A DNA stretch of 11,301 nt, from NCBI GenBank assembly GCA_947458415.1, contig CANGZG010000069.1:1-11301 (forward strand), given 5' to 3'. Of the stretch, positions 1 to 6,012 are shown piece after piece. Within the stretch, counting starts at the first letter, position 1. Each line of letters begins with the position of its first letter. The position numbers were made by a program, and so were the translations under genes. The notes under the pieces were generated by a model. It was not told where the DNA came from. It saw only the letters and a program-made list of their open reading frames with translations, and did not search any database. This stretch comes from Comamonadaceae bacterium. GTDB taxonomy: Bacteria; Pseudomonadota; Gammaproteobacteria; Burkholderiales; Burkholderiaceae_C.

Positions 1-153
1 CCGGGCACTTCCACCGCCAACAGCACCCGCTTGGTGATTGACATCGACGGCGCTGCAGCAGGTACCGTGTCGCAGACCATTTGGCTCGAAGGCGTCAACT
101 TGTCCAGCACAGACGTGGCCGTGTTGAGAACCAACGGCGTGTTGATCGCCTGA
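1..153 (+). CDS. 3' end of a large type I-secreted protein (left copy), 5'-truncated by window
   Basis: The frame is open from base 1 and gives 50 residues, then TGA. The encoded tail (residues such as LVIDIDGAAAGTVSQTIWLEGV followed by a short L-S-S-T-D segment) is, apart from the last-but-one residue (I instead of V), the same as the tail of the protein encoded on the minus strand at 10769-11301. There, more of the domain is visible and resembles the type I secretion C-terminal target domain (VC_A0849 subclass) found at the end of giant adhesins and RTX-like proteins exported by an ABC transporter, membrane-fusion protein and TolC. Such a tail would carry the uncleaved secretion signal. The piece contains no Cys and is rich in Thr, Ser and Gly, as expected for such proteins. 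Its stop lies 6 bases from the stop of the convergent DUF1501 gene. The passenger region lies outside the window, so cargo function is unknown. Confidence 0.75.
   Translation, partial: PGTSTANSTRLVIDIDGAAAGTVSQTIWLEGVNLSSTDVAVLRTNGVLIA
1..153. repeat. Left arm of an inverted paralogous repeat
   Basis: Bases 1-153 match the reverse complement of 10769-10921 at 149 of 153 positions by direct comparison. The match ends exactly at the stop codon and probably continues beyond the left window edge, because the right gene extends further upstream. Confidence 0.92.
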
Positions 154-159
154 CCGCAA

Positions 160-1356
160 TCACCCAAACACAGGCAGCGTCTCGAATCTGCCGTTGAGTA
201 ACGAGGCGCTGTCTGCCCCCATCCACTGCTGCATGACCGTGGCATACACGCGGCGAAAGTCCACGGTGTGGGTGACATTGCCGTCGGCGTTCAACTGGCC
301 CAAGTCGGGCGGGTCGCCATAGTGCCCGCCTTTGACCGGTTGGCCAATCAGGTACACATGGTTGGCCGTGCCGTGGTCAGTGCCGAGGCTGGTGTTTTCT
401 GCGGGGCGACGGCCAAATTCGGAATACACCATCACGGTCACGTCTTTGTCCCGGCCAATGCGTTTCATGTCTTGCATGAAACCGGCCACGCCATCTGACA
501 CATAGGTCAGCAAACGTTGGTGCAATTCAGCTTGGTGCACATGGGTGTCGAAGGCGTTGTGACGGTAAGCCGTGTGATAGATGCGTGCAGGCAATTTCGC
601 ATGGACCATGGCCGCCACTTTGGGCAAGTCCATCGACAAAATGCCGTAGTCGATCGGCGTTTTGTAATCGTTCCACGCTTGTCGCACTTGCACCGACGCT
701 TGCCTGGCGCTTTGCGCGACTTGTTCTAAAAATTGTTGCGATGCGTTTGACGATGCACTTGCCGCATCAGCCCCATGGTCGAGCAAGGGGCGGCTTTGGT
801 AGAGGCCTTTGCGGCCAAAGCGTTGCGGGTCGTCAAACACCACGGGCACATGGCGCGCGGCGCGCACGGCCAAGGATTGGCGCTCGTCAATGTTGATCAA
901 AAAATTGGGGGTGAGTTGCGGGTCGATTGCGTCTGCCAAACGCCCCAACCAACCATACGGTTCGCCGCTGTTGGGCGCGCCAGTGTGCCAATAGGCTGCG
1001 GATGTGAAATGCGAATACGACGGGTTGTCGTAACCGCAACCGTGGATCACCGCCATCTGGCCGTTTTTGTACAAACGCTCAAACCCTGCCATGCCGGGGT
1101 TGAAGCCGTGCATGTCGTCGATCTTGCGTAACTTGGCGGGACGGATGCCCAGTTGCGGGCGCAAACGGTAATAGTGGTCATTGCCATACGGCACCAAGGT
1201 GTTCAAGCCGTCATTGGCCCCTGTGAGTTCAACCACCACCAAGATGCGGTTGTCCTCAGCGGTGGTTTGCTTGGCGTGCAAGGGCAGGGCGGCGCTCAGG
1301 CTCATGGCGCTGAGGGCTTGCAGCAGTTCGCGGCGAGACAGGTTCGAGGGGTTCAT
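160..1356 (-). CDS. DUF1501 family protein, Tat-exported
   Basis: This 398-residue protein belongs to the DUF1501 family, which has a sulfatase/alkaline-phosphatase-like fold and no settled function. The N-terminus has a twin-arginine signal (S-R-R-E-L-L at residues 7-12, then a hydrophobic stretch ending L-H-A near residue 28), so it is probably exported folded to the periplasm. Family hallmarks are VVVELTGANDGLNTLVP near residues 40-56, YSHFTSAAYWHTG near 114-126, and a C-terminal segment with EFGRRPAENTSLGTDHGTANH, which is rich in possible metal or catalytic ligands. Its ATG lies 3 bases after the DUF1800 stop, with a weak GGGA 6 bases upstream inside the end of that gene. DUF1800 and DUF1501 genes are commonly paired and presumably work together. 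Length is usual for the family. The family call is secure; the activity is not known. Confidence 0.93.
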   Translation of the reverse strand: MNPSNLSRRELLQALSAMSLSAALPLHAKQTTAEDNRILVVVELTGANDGLNTLVPYGNDHYYRLRPQLGIRPAKLRKIDDMHGFNPGMAGFERLYKNGQMAVIHGCGYDNPSYSHFTSAAYWHTGAPNSGEPYGWLGRLADAIDPQLTPNFLINIDERQSLAVRAARHVPVVFDDPQRFGRKGLYQSRPLLDHGADAASASSNASQQFLEQVAQSARQASVQVRQAWNDYKTPIDYGILSMDLPKVAAMVHAKLPARIYHTAYRHNAFDTHVHQAELHQRLLTYVSDGVAGFMQDMKRIGRDKDVTVMVYSEFGRRPAENTSLGTDHGTANHVYLIGQPVKGGHYGDPPDLGQLNADGNVTHTVDFRRVYATVMQQWMGADSASLLNGRFETLPVFG

Positions 1357-1359
1357 GTC

Positions 1360-3189
1360 TTATCCCAATTGGTAGGCAGGCAACGACAAAATGACATGCA
1401 ACAGGTTGCGCAACGCGTCTTCCATGTAGCTGTCAGCGTGCTTCAAATCGTTGGTGCCCAAATCTTGTGTGAGCAGGTCGATCAGTCGTTGCCGCACTGT
1501 GTCTGGCACAGGTACCGATAAAAACCGATTCAACAAATGGTCAACCGCTTGCGTTGTGGTGTGGCATGACGCTTGTCGCACCAAACCAGAGACATCGAGT
1601 TGCGCAGTGTCGCGCGGTATGGGTTTGACTTTTTCAATCGCTTTTCGCCACGCGTGGTAACTGGCCAGCCGGGTGTTGAAATCTTCATCCCGGTCGGTTT
1701 GCATCGACATGGACATCTCGCCCATGGTTTTGCCCTCGGGCTGCGTGGCGGTGGTCACGTCTAGGCCTTGCGCGAGTTTGTCGGCCACCGGCACGATTTG
1801 GTAAAGCCCATTCGGTGTGCGGTCGGGCGCCACAAAGTCGATCGGTGGGAACACCGTGTCGTAAATGACATTGGCTCTGGCGAGCAACAAGCCGGGCGTG
1901 ATCCAACTGCGTCCATGCGCCCAACCCGCGACGTTAGGCGGGTAAAACAATTTCTGGCCCAGCATGTCGGTTTGCTCGTTGAAGTCGGGAATGCCTGGCA
2001 CCGAACGCAAGCCCATTTTTTTGTAAGTCGAGACCAGCAATTCCACAGGCGGTTTGATGCGTGTGGCCATCGAAGCCGGGCTGTAAAAGTCTTGCGACAA
2101 CAACACGGTTTCCATGAACGCTGCGATGTCGTAGCGGGATCGGCGCAGCAGTTGGCCCAGGGCTTGGTTCAAGTCGGGCGAGAGGTCTTCTCGCACAAAG
2201 TAACGGTAGAGCTTGGCCGCGATGAAGTCAGCGGTCGCGGGTTGCGCGAGCAAGATGTCAATGACTTGCACGCCATCGAAACGCCCGGTTTGACCCAGCA
2301 CGGTTTTGGGGCTGTCGTCATGATGCTGGGGGTTGACGACGAACGACAGCTTGTCGTAATTCCAACCCGTGAAAGCACGCGCGGCTTCCTTGATGTCGTT
2401 CTCGCTGTAATGGCCCACGCCCATGGTGAACAACTCCATGATTTCGCGTGCAAAGTTTTCGTTGGGTGCGCCTTTGACATTCACGCCTGCGTCCAAAAAG
2501 GCCAGCATCGCCGGGTCTTTGGCCACCGCGATCAACAGGTCACGAAAATTGCCATTGGCGTGTTTTCTCAAAGTTTCGTTTTGGGCGTAGAGCTTGCGGT
2601 AGTCCCGGACTTTCTCCTCGCTGGTGGCGAAATGGCCGTGCCAAAACAAGGTGAGTTTTTCTTGAAACGGGCGCGGGGTGGTGAGCATGCGGTTGGCCCA
2701 CCAATAGCCCAAGCGGTGGGTTTCCAAGCGCGAGGCACGCAGCCAGTACAGGTAACGGTCGGCCACTTGCTGCACGCGGCGGTTGCCCTCGGGTTTGACA
2801 TTCACGCCCAACGACTTGCCCGTGGCTTTGGCCAAATCGGTGGCGGCAGGGCGCGAGCTCGCGAACGGCTCTAAGCCATCGTCGTGCGAGCCGGAATCGT
2901 CAAATGGCACAAACTGGTCTGGGACGCGTTGGTAACGCACCAAGGTTTGCACTGCCTGCGTCGGTGTCATGCGTGCAAATTGGGCGACCTCTTGTGGCGT
3001 CGCGCCGAAACCCGCACGTTCCAACAGATGCCGTGCTTTGTCCGGGTTCCAATCTTTGGCCGAAAGGGCGCTCAAGTCATTGGCGGGGTTGGACGCGGCG
3101 CAAACCATGCCCACTGCCAAGCAGGCGACAGTGCCCATGAAGGCTTTCACCCATGTGTGATTCAATGCGATAGTCATGCTGAAAATCAT
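1360..3189 (-). CDS. DUF1800 family exported protein
   Basis: DUF1800 family protein, 609 residues from the start chosen here. The reading frame stays open to 3318, but the extra 43 residues look non-coding. An AGG sits 7 bases before the ATG at 3189, and the resulting N-terminus is a plausible Sec signal (hydrophobic AFMGTVACLAVGMVCA near residues 16-31, cut before A-S-N). A second ATG at 3177 is possible but lacks a ribosome binding site. Family hallmarks are HLLERAGFGATPQEV near the mature N-terminus, LTLFWHGHFATS, NFAREIMELFTMGVGHYSEN, EAARAFTGWNY, IKPPVELLVSTYKKMG and KLFYPPNVAGWAHGRSWI. The molecular function is not established. It is the first gene of a two-gene operon with DUF1501, whose product carries a Tat rather than a Sec signal. 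Confidence 0.92.
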   Translation of the reverse strand: MIFSMTIALNHTWVKAFMGTVACLAVGMVCAASNPANDLSALSAKDWNPDKARHLLERAGFGATPQEVAQFARMTPTQAVQTLVRYQRVPDQFVPFDDSGSHDDGLEPFASSRPAATDLAKATGKSLGVNVKPEGNRRVQQVADRYLYWLRASRLETHRLGYWWANRMLTTPRPFQEKLTLFWHGHFATSEEKVRDYRKLYAQNETLRKHANGNFRDLLIAVAKDPAMLAFLDAGVNVKGAPNENFAREIMELFTMGVGHYSENDIKEAARAFTGWNYDKLSFVVNPQHHDDSPKTVLGQTGRFDGVQVIDILLAQPATADFIAAKLYRYFVREDLSPDLNQALGQLLRRSRYDIAAFMETVLLSQDFYSPASMATRIKPPVELLVSTYKKMGLRSVPGIPDFNEQTDMLGQKLFYPPNVAGWAHGRSWITPGLLLARANVIYDTVFPPIDFVAPDRTPNGLYQIVPVADKLAQGLDVTTATQPEGKTMGEMSMSMQTDRDEDFNTRLASYHAWRKAIEKVKPIPRDTAQLDVSGLVRQASCHTTTQAVDHLLNRFLSVPVPDTVRQRLIDLLTQDLGTNDLKHADSYMEDALRNLLHVILSLPAYQLG

Positions 3190-3371
3190 AGCGCTGCCTG
3201 AATTGACGCACTCATGAAAATCGCTAGCCGAACCCTGTTTGTTTTCGCCTGTGTGACAGCCGCCCTGTCGGTGTGGTGCCTTTGTTCGGGTTTGCCACCA
3301 AGCAATACGCCAGTTCATGGGTTAACCTCAGTCGGTGGTTTACCCGCTTTCATTCACTGATCAACCGTCCC
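3190..3371. promoter_or_regulatory. Divergent intergenic region between DUF1800 and bchC
   Basis: This 182-base gap must hold the promoters for the DUF1800/DUF1501 operon and, unless bchC is read from further away, for bchC. It contains the possible 48-residue ORF, a perfect GACAG-N5-CTGTC inverted repeat (3255-3269), a GGTTAACC palindrome (3320-3327) and a TTGACG (3203-3208) resembling a -35 box without a good partner -10 box. I could not fix a promoter on either strand. Confidence 0.4.
3214..3360 (+). CDS. Possible 48-residue membrane/signal-peptide micro-ORF upstream of bchC
   Basis: An ATG-to-TGA frame of 48 codons fills most of the gap between DUF1800 and bchC and stops 11 bases before the bchC ATG. 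The N-terminus looks like a signal peptide or single membrane span: Lys2 and Arg6, then a hydrophobic core (LFVFACVTAALSVW, residues 8-21), then a Cys-x-Cys and a short polar tail. In favour are the basic-then-hydrophobic start and the close spacing to bchC, which itself lacks a clear ribosome binding site. Against are no good ribosome binding site, two rare TTA codons in the second half, no recognisable family, and only 24 bases left between its start and the divergent DUF1800 start. It could be a leader peptide, a real small membrane protein, or chance. Confidence 0.33.
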   Translation: MKIASRTLFVFACVTAALSVWCLCSGLPPSNTPVHGLTSVGGLPAFIH

Positions 3372-4325
3372 ATGAGTTCACACGCCCAAGCCATTGTGTT
3401 TGATGCCCCGCAACAGTTGTCCATCAAAACGCTGGAGGTCAAAGCGTTTGAGGCGAATGACATCGAAGTCGATGTGACATTCAGTGGCATCAGCACAGGC
3501 ACTGAACGTTTGTTGTGGGACGGCACCATGCCACCGTTTCCCGGTTTGGGCTATCCCTTGGTGCCTGGCTATGAAACCGTGGGGGTGGTGCGCAAAGTGG
3601 GGGACAACGCCACGCTGTCGGTTGGTGACCATGTGTTTGTACCGGGTTCTTACACGTTCCAAGGCGTGCGAAATATTTTTGGTGGCGCCGGTTCTCGCTT
3701 GATCGTCGCGCACGACAGGGCGGTCAAAGTACAAGCCTCGCTCGGGCCCCAAGCGGTGTTGTTGGCTTTGGCCGCGACGTGTTATCACGCGATCGCTTTG
3801 GGCGGTGAGCGCCAGCCAATGGTGGTGCCAGAGTTGATCGTGGGTCACGGCGTGATGGGCCGGTTGTTGGCGCGCATCACCGTGGCATTGGGCGGGCCCG
3901 CGCCGACCGTGTGGGAAACGCAAAGCCAGCGCCAAACAGGGGCTGTCGGCTATGCGGTGGTGCATCCGGATGACGACCCGCGCAAAGATTACAAAGCCAT
4001 TTATGACGTGAGCGGCGACAGCGGTTTGCTCAACGCGTTGATCATGCGACTCGCGCCGGGCGGCGAGGTGGTGCTGGCCGGTTTTTACAAGCAGGACTTG
4101 AGCTTTGCGTTTGCCCCTGCGTTCATGCGTGAGGCGCAAATCCGGGCCGCCGCCCAATGGAAAAAGCACGATTTGCAGGCGGTCACCCACATGGTGGAAA
4201 CCGGGAAATTATCCTTAGAGCAGATGATCACGCATACGTATAAACTGGGCCGGGCGACTGACGCTTACCAAGTGGCTTTCTCTGACCCTTTGTGCTTGAA
4301 GATGATGCTTGACTGGTCATCCTGA
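3372..4325 (+). CDS. bchC: BchC-type 3-hydroxyethyl bacteriochlorophyllide a dehydrogenase
   Basis: This 317-residue protein (ATG at 3372) matches the BchC branch of medium-chain dehydrogenases along its whole length. BchC oxidises the 3-hydroxyethyl side chain of bacteriochlorophyllide a to the 3-acetyl group, late in bacteriochlorophyll a synthesis, with NAD. BchC-typical segments are SGISTGTERLLWDG (38-51), MPPFPGLGYPLVPGYE (53-68), FGGAGSRLIV (103-112), the Rossmann fingerprint G158-H-G-V-M-G163 in a block ending PAPTVWE, DYKAIYDVSGD (206-216), GGEVVLAGFY (230-239), FAPAFMREA (247-255) and a final AFSDPLCLKMMLDW. The structural-zinc Cys cluster of classical alcohol dehydrogenases is absent, as expected. 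A longer frame from a GTG at 3273 exists but does not look like family sequence. No clear ribosome binding site is seen. It heads a run with a cupin and a small membrane protein; bchX, bchY and bchZ, its usual neighbours, are not here. Confidence 0.9.
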   Translation: MSSHAQAIVFDAPQQLSIKTLEVKAFEANDIEVDVTFSGISTGTERLLWDGTMPPFPGLGYPLVPGYETVGVVRKVGDNATLSVGDHVFVPGSYTFQGVRNIFGGAGSRLIVAHDRAVKVQASLGPQAVLLALAATCYHAIALGGERQPMVVPELIVGHGVMGRLLARITVALGGPAPTVWETQSQRQTGAVGYAVVHPDDDPRKDYKAIYDVSGDSGLLNALIMRLAPGGEVVLAGFYKQDLSFAFAPAFMREAQIRAAAQWKKHDLQAVTHMVETGKLSLEQMITHTYKLGRATDAYQVAFSDPLCLKMMLDWSS

Positions 4326-4345
4326 ACAACGAAAGACAACCAACC

Positions 4346-4624
4346 ATGATGAAGACATTCGAGGAATTCACCGCGGCGTCGGTGGAAGAGGGTTTTGACG
4401 AAATACTTGTGCGTGAATGGCAGCCCGATCTGGTGATTGACACGCACACCCATCCTTTCGATGTCAGCGCCTTGGTGGTGCGCGGCGAATTCGCGCTGAC
4501 CGTGGGCGAGAAAGTCATCACCCTCAAAGCCGGCGACCCGTTTCGACTGGCTCGCGACATTCCGCATATCGAACAATACGGCCCTGAAGGCGCGACGGTT
4601 TGGGTAGCGAGGGCCAACGCATGA
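4346..4624 (+). CDS. Small single-domain cupin protein
   Basis: A 92-residue single-domain cupin begins 20 bases after the bchC stop. Cupin motif 1 is seen as H34-T-H36 followed by F-D-V-S-A-L-V-V-R-G and a hydrophobic strand (the usual Glu ligand position appears to be Asp39). Motif 2 is seen as GDPFRLARDIPH (63-74) with His74, then the closing G-A-T-V-W-V-A-R strand. H34, H36, Asp39 and H74 could bind one metal ion. There is no signal peptide, so it should be cytosolic. Cupins of this size can be enzymes, metal or ligand sensors, or binding proteins, so activity cannot be read from the fold. Two adjacent ATGs (4346 and 4349) compete and neither has a strong ribosome binding site. The stop overlaps the start of the next small gene by ATGA, so the two are probably coupled. 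Confidence 0.85.
   Translation: MMKTFEEFTAASVEEGFDEILVREWQPDLVIDTHTHPFDVSALVVRGEFALTVGEKVITLKAGDPFRLARDIPHIEQYGPEGATVWVARANA
4609..4613 (+). promoter_or_regulatory. Ribosome binding site of the 43-residue membrane protein
   Basis: GAGGG lies 7 bases before the ATG at 4621, inside the 3' end of the cupin gene. This is one of the better Shine-Dalgarno matches in the window and is the main reason to accept the small overlapping gene. Confidence 0.65.
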
Positions 4625-4752
4625 ACGAGCTTACCCCTTCCAAACCCAGTTTTGAGGACCGCTCGGTCAAATTCATTGGCCGTCACACCAAAGCCATTTG
4701 GCTGGCCATTGGTGTGCTGGCTGTCGTGGTCGTGGTCGTCAAAGAAGCTTGA
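4621..4752 (+). CDS. 43-residue single-span membrane protein coupled to the cupin gene
   Basis: This small gene starts inside the cupin stop codon (ATGA at 4621-4624) and has a good ribosome binding site, GAGGG at 4609-4613, 7 bases upstream. The protein has a polar, basic N-terminal half (residues 1-24, including R-H-T-K just before the span) and one hydrophobic span (AIWLAIGVLAVVVVVV, residues 25-40), and ends K-E-A. By the positive-inside rule the N-terminus should face the cytoplasm. I recognise no family, and it does not match light-harvesting alpha or beta subunits or PufX. It fills what would otherwise be a 114-base gap before the PPK2 gene, whose stop codon it overlaps tail to tail by 14 bases. 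The valine run is encoded by a GTCGTG-type hexamer repeat. Coupling and the ribosome binding site make translation likely; function is unknown. Confidence 0.68.
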   Translation: MNELTPSKPSFEDRSVKFIGRHTKAIWLAIGVLAVVVVVVKEA

Positions 4753-5545
4753 AACTGCCCGGCTTCAGGGTTGCAATTGGCATCTTGAGTTTCATGTCTT
4801 CCAATGTGGCCACCAGCAACTCTGCCAAGAAACGGTTGCGGTCCGATTTGTCGTCTGCGGGAATGATGTACCAAGGTGCTTGGGCCGTGCTGGTCGCTGC
4901 CAAGGTTTGTTGGTAAGCCTTCATGAACGCTGGCCAGAGTTTGCGGTCTTCAAAATCGGAGGCTTGCAATTTCCACTGTTTTTGCGGGTCGTCGATGCGC
5001 GCTTGTAACCGCTTCTTTTGTTCGGCCTTGGAAATGTGCAAATAGCATTTCAACACCGTGATGCCCTCGTCATGCAACAGGGCTTCAAAGTGGCGAATAT
5101 GGGCAAGCCGCTTTTCGATCTGAGCCGGTTTGAGCCAGCCTCTGACTTGCGGCACCAACACATCTTCGTAATGGCTGCGGTTGAAGATCACCATCTCGCC
5201 CAAAGCCGGCACCTTGCTGTGAATGCGCCATAAAAAATCGTGCCGTTTTTCTTCCTCGGTGGGTGCGGCAAATGCTTGCGCACGCACGCCCAGCGGACTG
5301 ACATGGGTGAACACATGCCGGATCACGCCGTCCTTGCCGGCGGTGTCCATGCCTTGCAGGACCAGCAACAGGCCGCGCGACTTCGCGGCGTACAAGGTCG
5401 TTTGCAACTTGTTCAGACGCTCAAACAGTTCTTTCAGCCATTTGGCTTCGTCTGCTTTGGCCAGTTTGTCTGGCAAGCGGGTCGAGATGTCGGCCAGCAC
5501 AAAACGGCCGTCGGTTTGGATTTTCCAAGGGGCAAAGGGTTTCAT
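4739..5545 (-). CDS. ppk2: Polyphosphate kinase 2 family protein (class III-like)
   Basis: A 268-residue PPK2-family enzyme. Such proteins transfer phosphate between polyphosphate and nucleotides in the cytosol; sequences of this sub-type (PPK2 class III-like) are known to phosphorylate AMP and ADP. The P-loop is GMDTAGKDG (65-73), the Walker B-like segment is FNRSHYEDVLV (121-131), the lid region is around RIDDPQKQWKLQASDFEDRKLW, and the closing core strand is PWYIIPADDKSDRNRF (224-239). The frame extends upstream to 5701, but the start at 5545 gives the usual family N-terminus and overlaps the stop of the upstream gene by ATGA. No ribosome binding site precedes this ATG, so translation probably depends on coupling. 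The 3' end overlaps the convergent small membrane-protein gene. Class assignment and substrate preference are inferred from motifs only. Confidence 0.92.
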   Translation of the reverse strand: MKPFAPWKIQTDGRFVLADISTRLPDKLAKADEAKWLKELFERLNKLQTTLYAAKSRGLLLVLQGMDTAGKDGVIRHVFTHVSPLGVRAQAFAAPTEEEKRHDFLWRIHSKVPALGEMVIFNRSHYEDVLVPQVRGWLKPAQIEKRLAHIRHFEALLHDEGITVLKCYLHISKAEQKKRLQARIDDPQKQWKLQASDFEDRKLWPAFMKAYQQTLAATSTAQAPWYIIPADDKSDRNRFLAELLVATLEDMKLKMPIATLKPGSFKLL

Positions 5546-5913
5546 GGTTGACACAGTGTTTGGGATATTTTTTCGTAAGCGCTGCCAGGCTGGGGAAAAA
5601 TTTTCATGGTGCCAGGTGAGGTGTTGCGCAAGATCGAGCCTTTGGCCATTTGGTCGTTGAACACCAACAACGATATTTCGCGCAACCAACCCTCTTTGCA
5701 ATCGGTTTGTACCAAGGTCTTGACTGAGCGCACCCCAAACGCACCGACAGGTGTCAGGTGGTCAAACAAGGTCCAAATGCGGGGTTGGGCGTCACCGGTT
5801 CGGGTGCTTTGGTCGATGTACCACGTACCGTCCTCCTTCTCCATGAAGGGTGTCCATTCGGCATGGCAGTTCATGCATAAAACCATCAGGGCGCTGGCAA
5901 AAGCTGTTTTCAT
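5542..5913 (-). CDS. Surface-adhesin protein E-like exported small protein
   Basis: A 123-residue exported protein, from the ATG at 5913 (the frame is open to 5955). An N-terminal signal peptide (MKTAFASALMVLCMNCHA) is followed by a mature domain beginning E-W-T-P-F. The pattern (early Trp, D-G-T-W-Y-I-D-Q-S, R-I-W-T-L-F-D, S-V-K-T-L-V-Q-T-D-C, a hydrophobic strand, and a final Cys at 121) fits the surface-adhesin protein E-like family, common in Betaproteobacteria as small periplasmic or surface proteins of mostly unknown role. Cys72 and Cys121 could form a disulfide. There is no clear lipobox. The stop overlaps the PPK2 ATG (ATGA, 5542-5545), so both are in one operon and coupled, although one product is exported and the other cytosolic. 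The family call is moderately sure; an adhesive function is not shown. Confidence 0.75.
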   Translation of the reverse strand: MKTAFASALMVLCMNCHAEWTPFMEKEDGTWYIDQSTRTGDAQPRIWTLFDHLTPVGAFGVRSVKTLVQTDCKEGWLREISLLVFNDQMAKGSILRNTSPGTMKIFPQPGSAYEKISQTLCQP

Positions 5914-5935
5914 AGCCACTTTTCGTGAAAGAGAA

Positions 5936-5964
5936 CAGTCTATCCGCTGGGACACGGCGGGAAA
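5936..5964 (-). promoter_or_regulatory. Weak candidate sigma-70-type promoter for the adhesin E-like/ppk2 operon
   Basis: On the minus strand, TTTTCC and TAGACT are separated by 17 bases, roughly 23 bases upstream of the ATG at 5913. The -10 match is 4 of 6 and the -35 match only 3 of 6. It is the best-spaced pair I found by eye in this short divergent gap, but it could be chance. Confidence 0.2.
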
Positions 5965-6001
5965 AGCCTCGAATTACACTGCCACCAGTTTCATTGCATT
6001 C

Positions 6002-6006
6002 GGGAG
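6002..6006 (+). promoter_or_regulatory. Ribosome binding site deciding the hydratase start
   Basis: GGGAG lies 6 bases before the ATG at 6013. It supports that start over the in-frame TTG at 6007, which overlaps the spacer. Confidence 0.7.
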
Positions 6007-6012
6007 TTGCGC

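Noticed and set aside
1768..2874. 368-codon open frame on the plus strand
   Set aside because: It is antisense to the well-supported DUF1800 gene, has no recognisable domain, and is a shadow of its codon bias.
3190..3318. 43-residue N-terminal extension of the DUF1800 protein
   Set aside because: The extension has no family similarity, would bury the signal peptide, and a ribosome binding site supports the start at 3189.
3273..3371. 33-residue N-terminal extension of BchC from a GTG
   Set aside because: BchC proteins begin near the A-Q-A-I-V-F strand, which follows the ATG at 3372; the extension is not family-like.
3378..4190. 270-codon open frame on the minus strand
   Set aside because: It lies opposite bchC, whose family match is clear along its full length; the antisense product has no family features.
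4621..4752. The small membrane protein as a light-harvesting subunit or PufX
   Set aside because: It has no His-and-Trp spacing around the span typical of light-harvesting polypeptides and no other similarity; only the one-span layout is shared.
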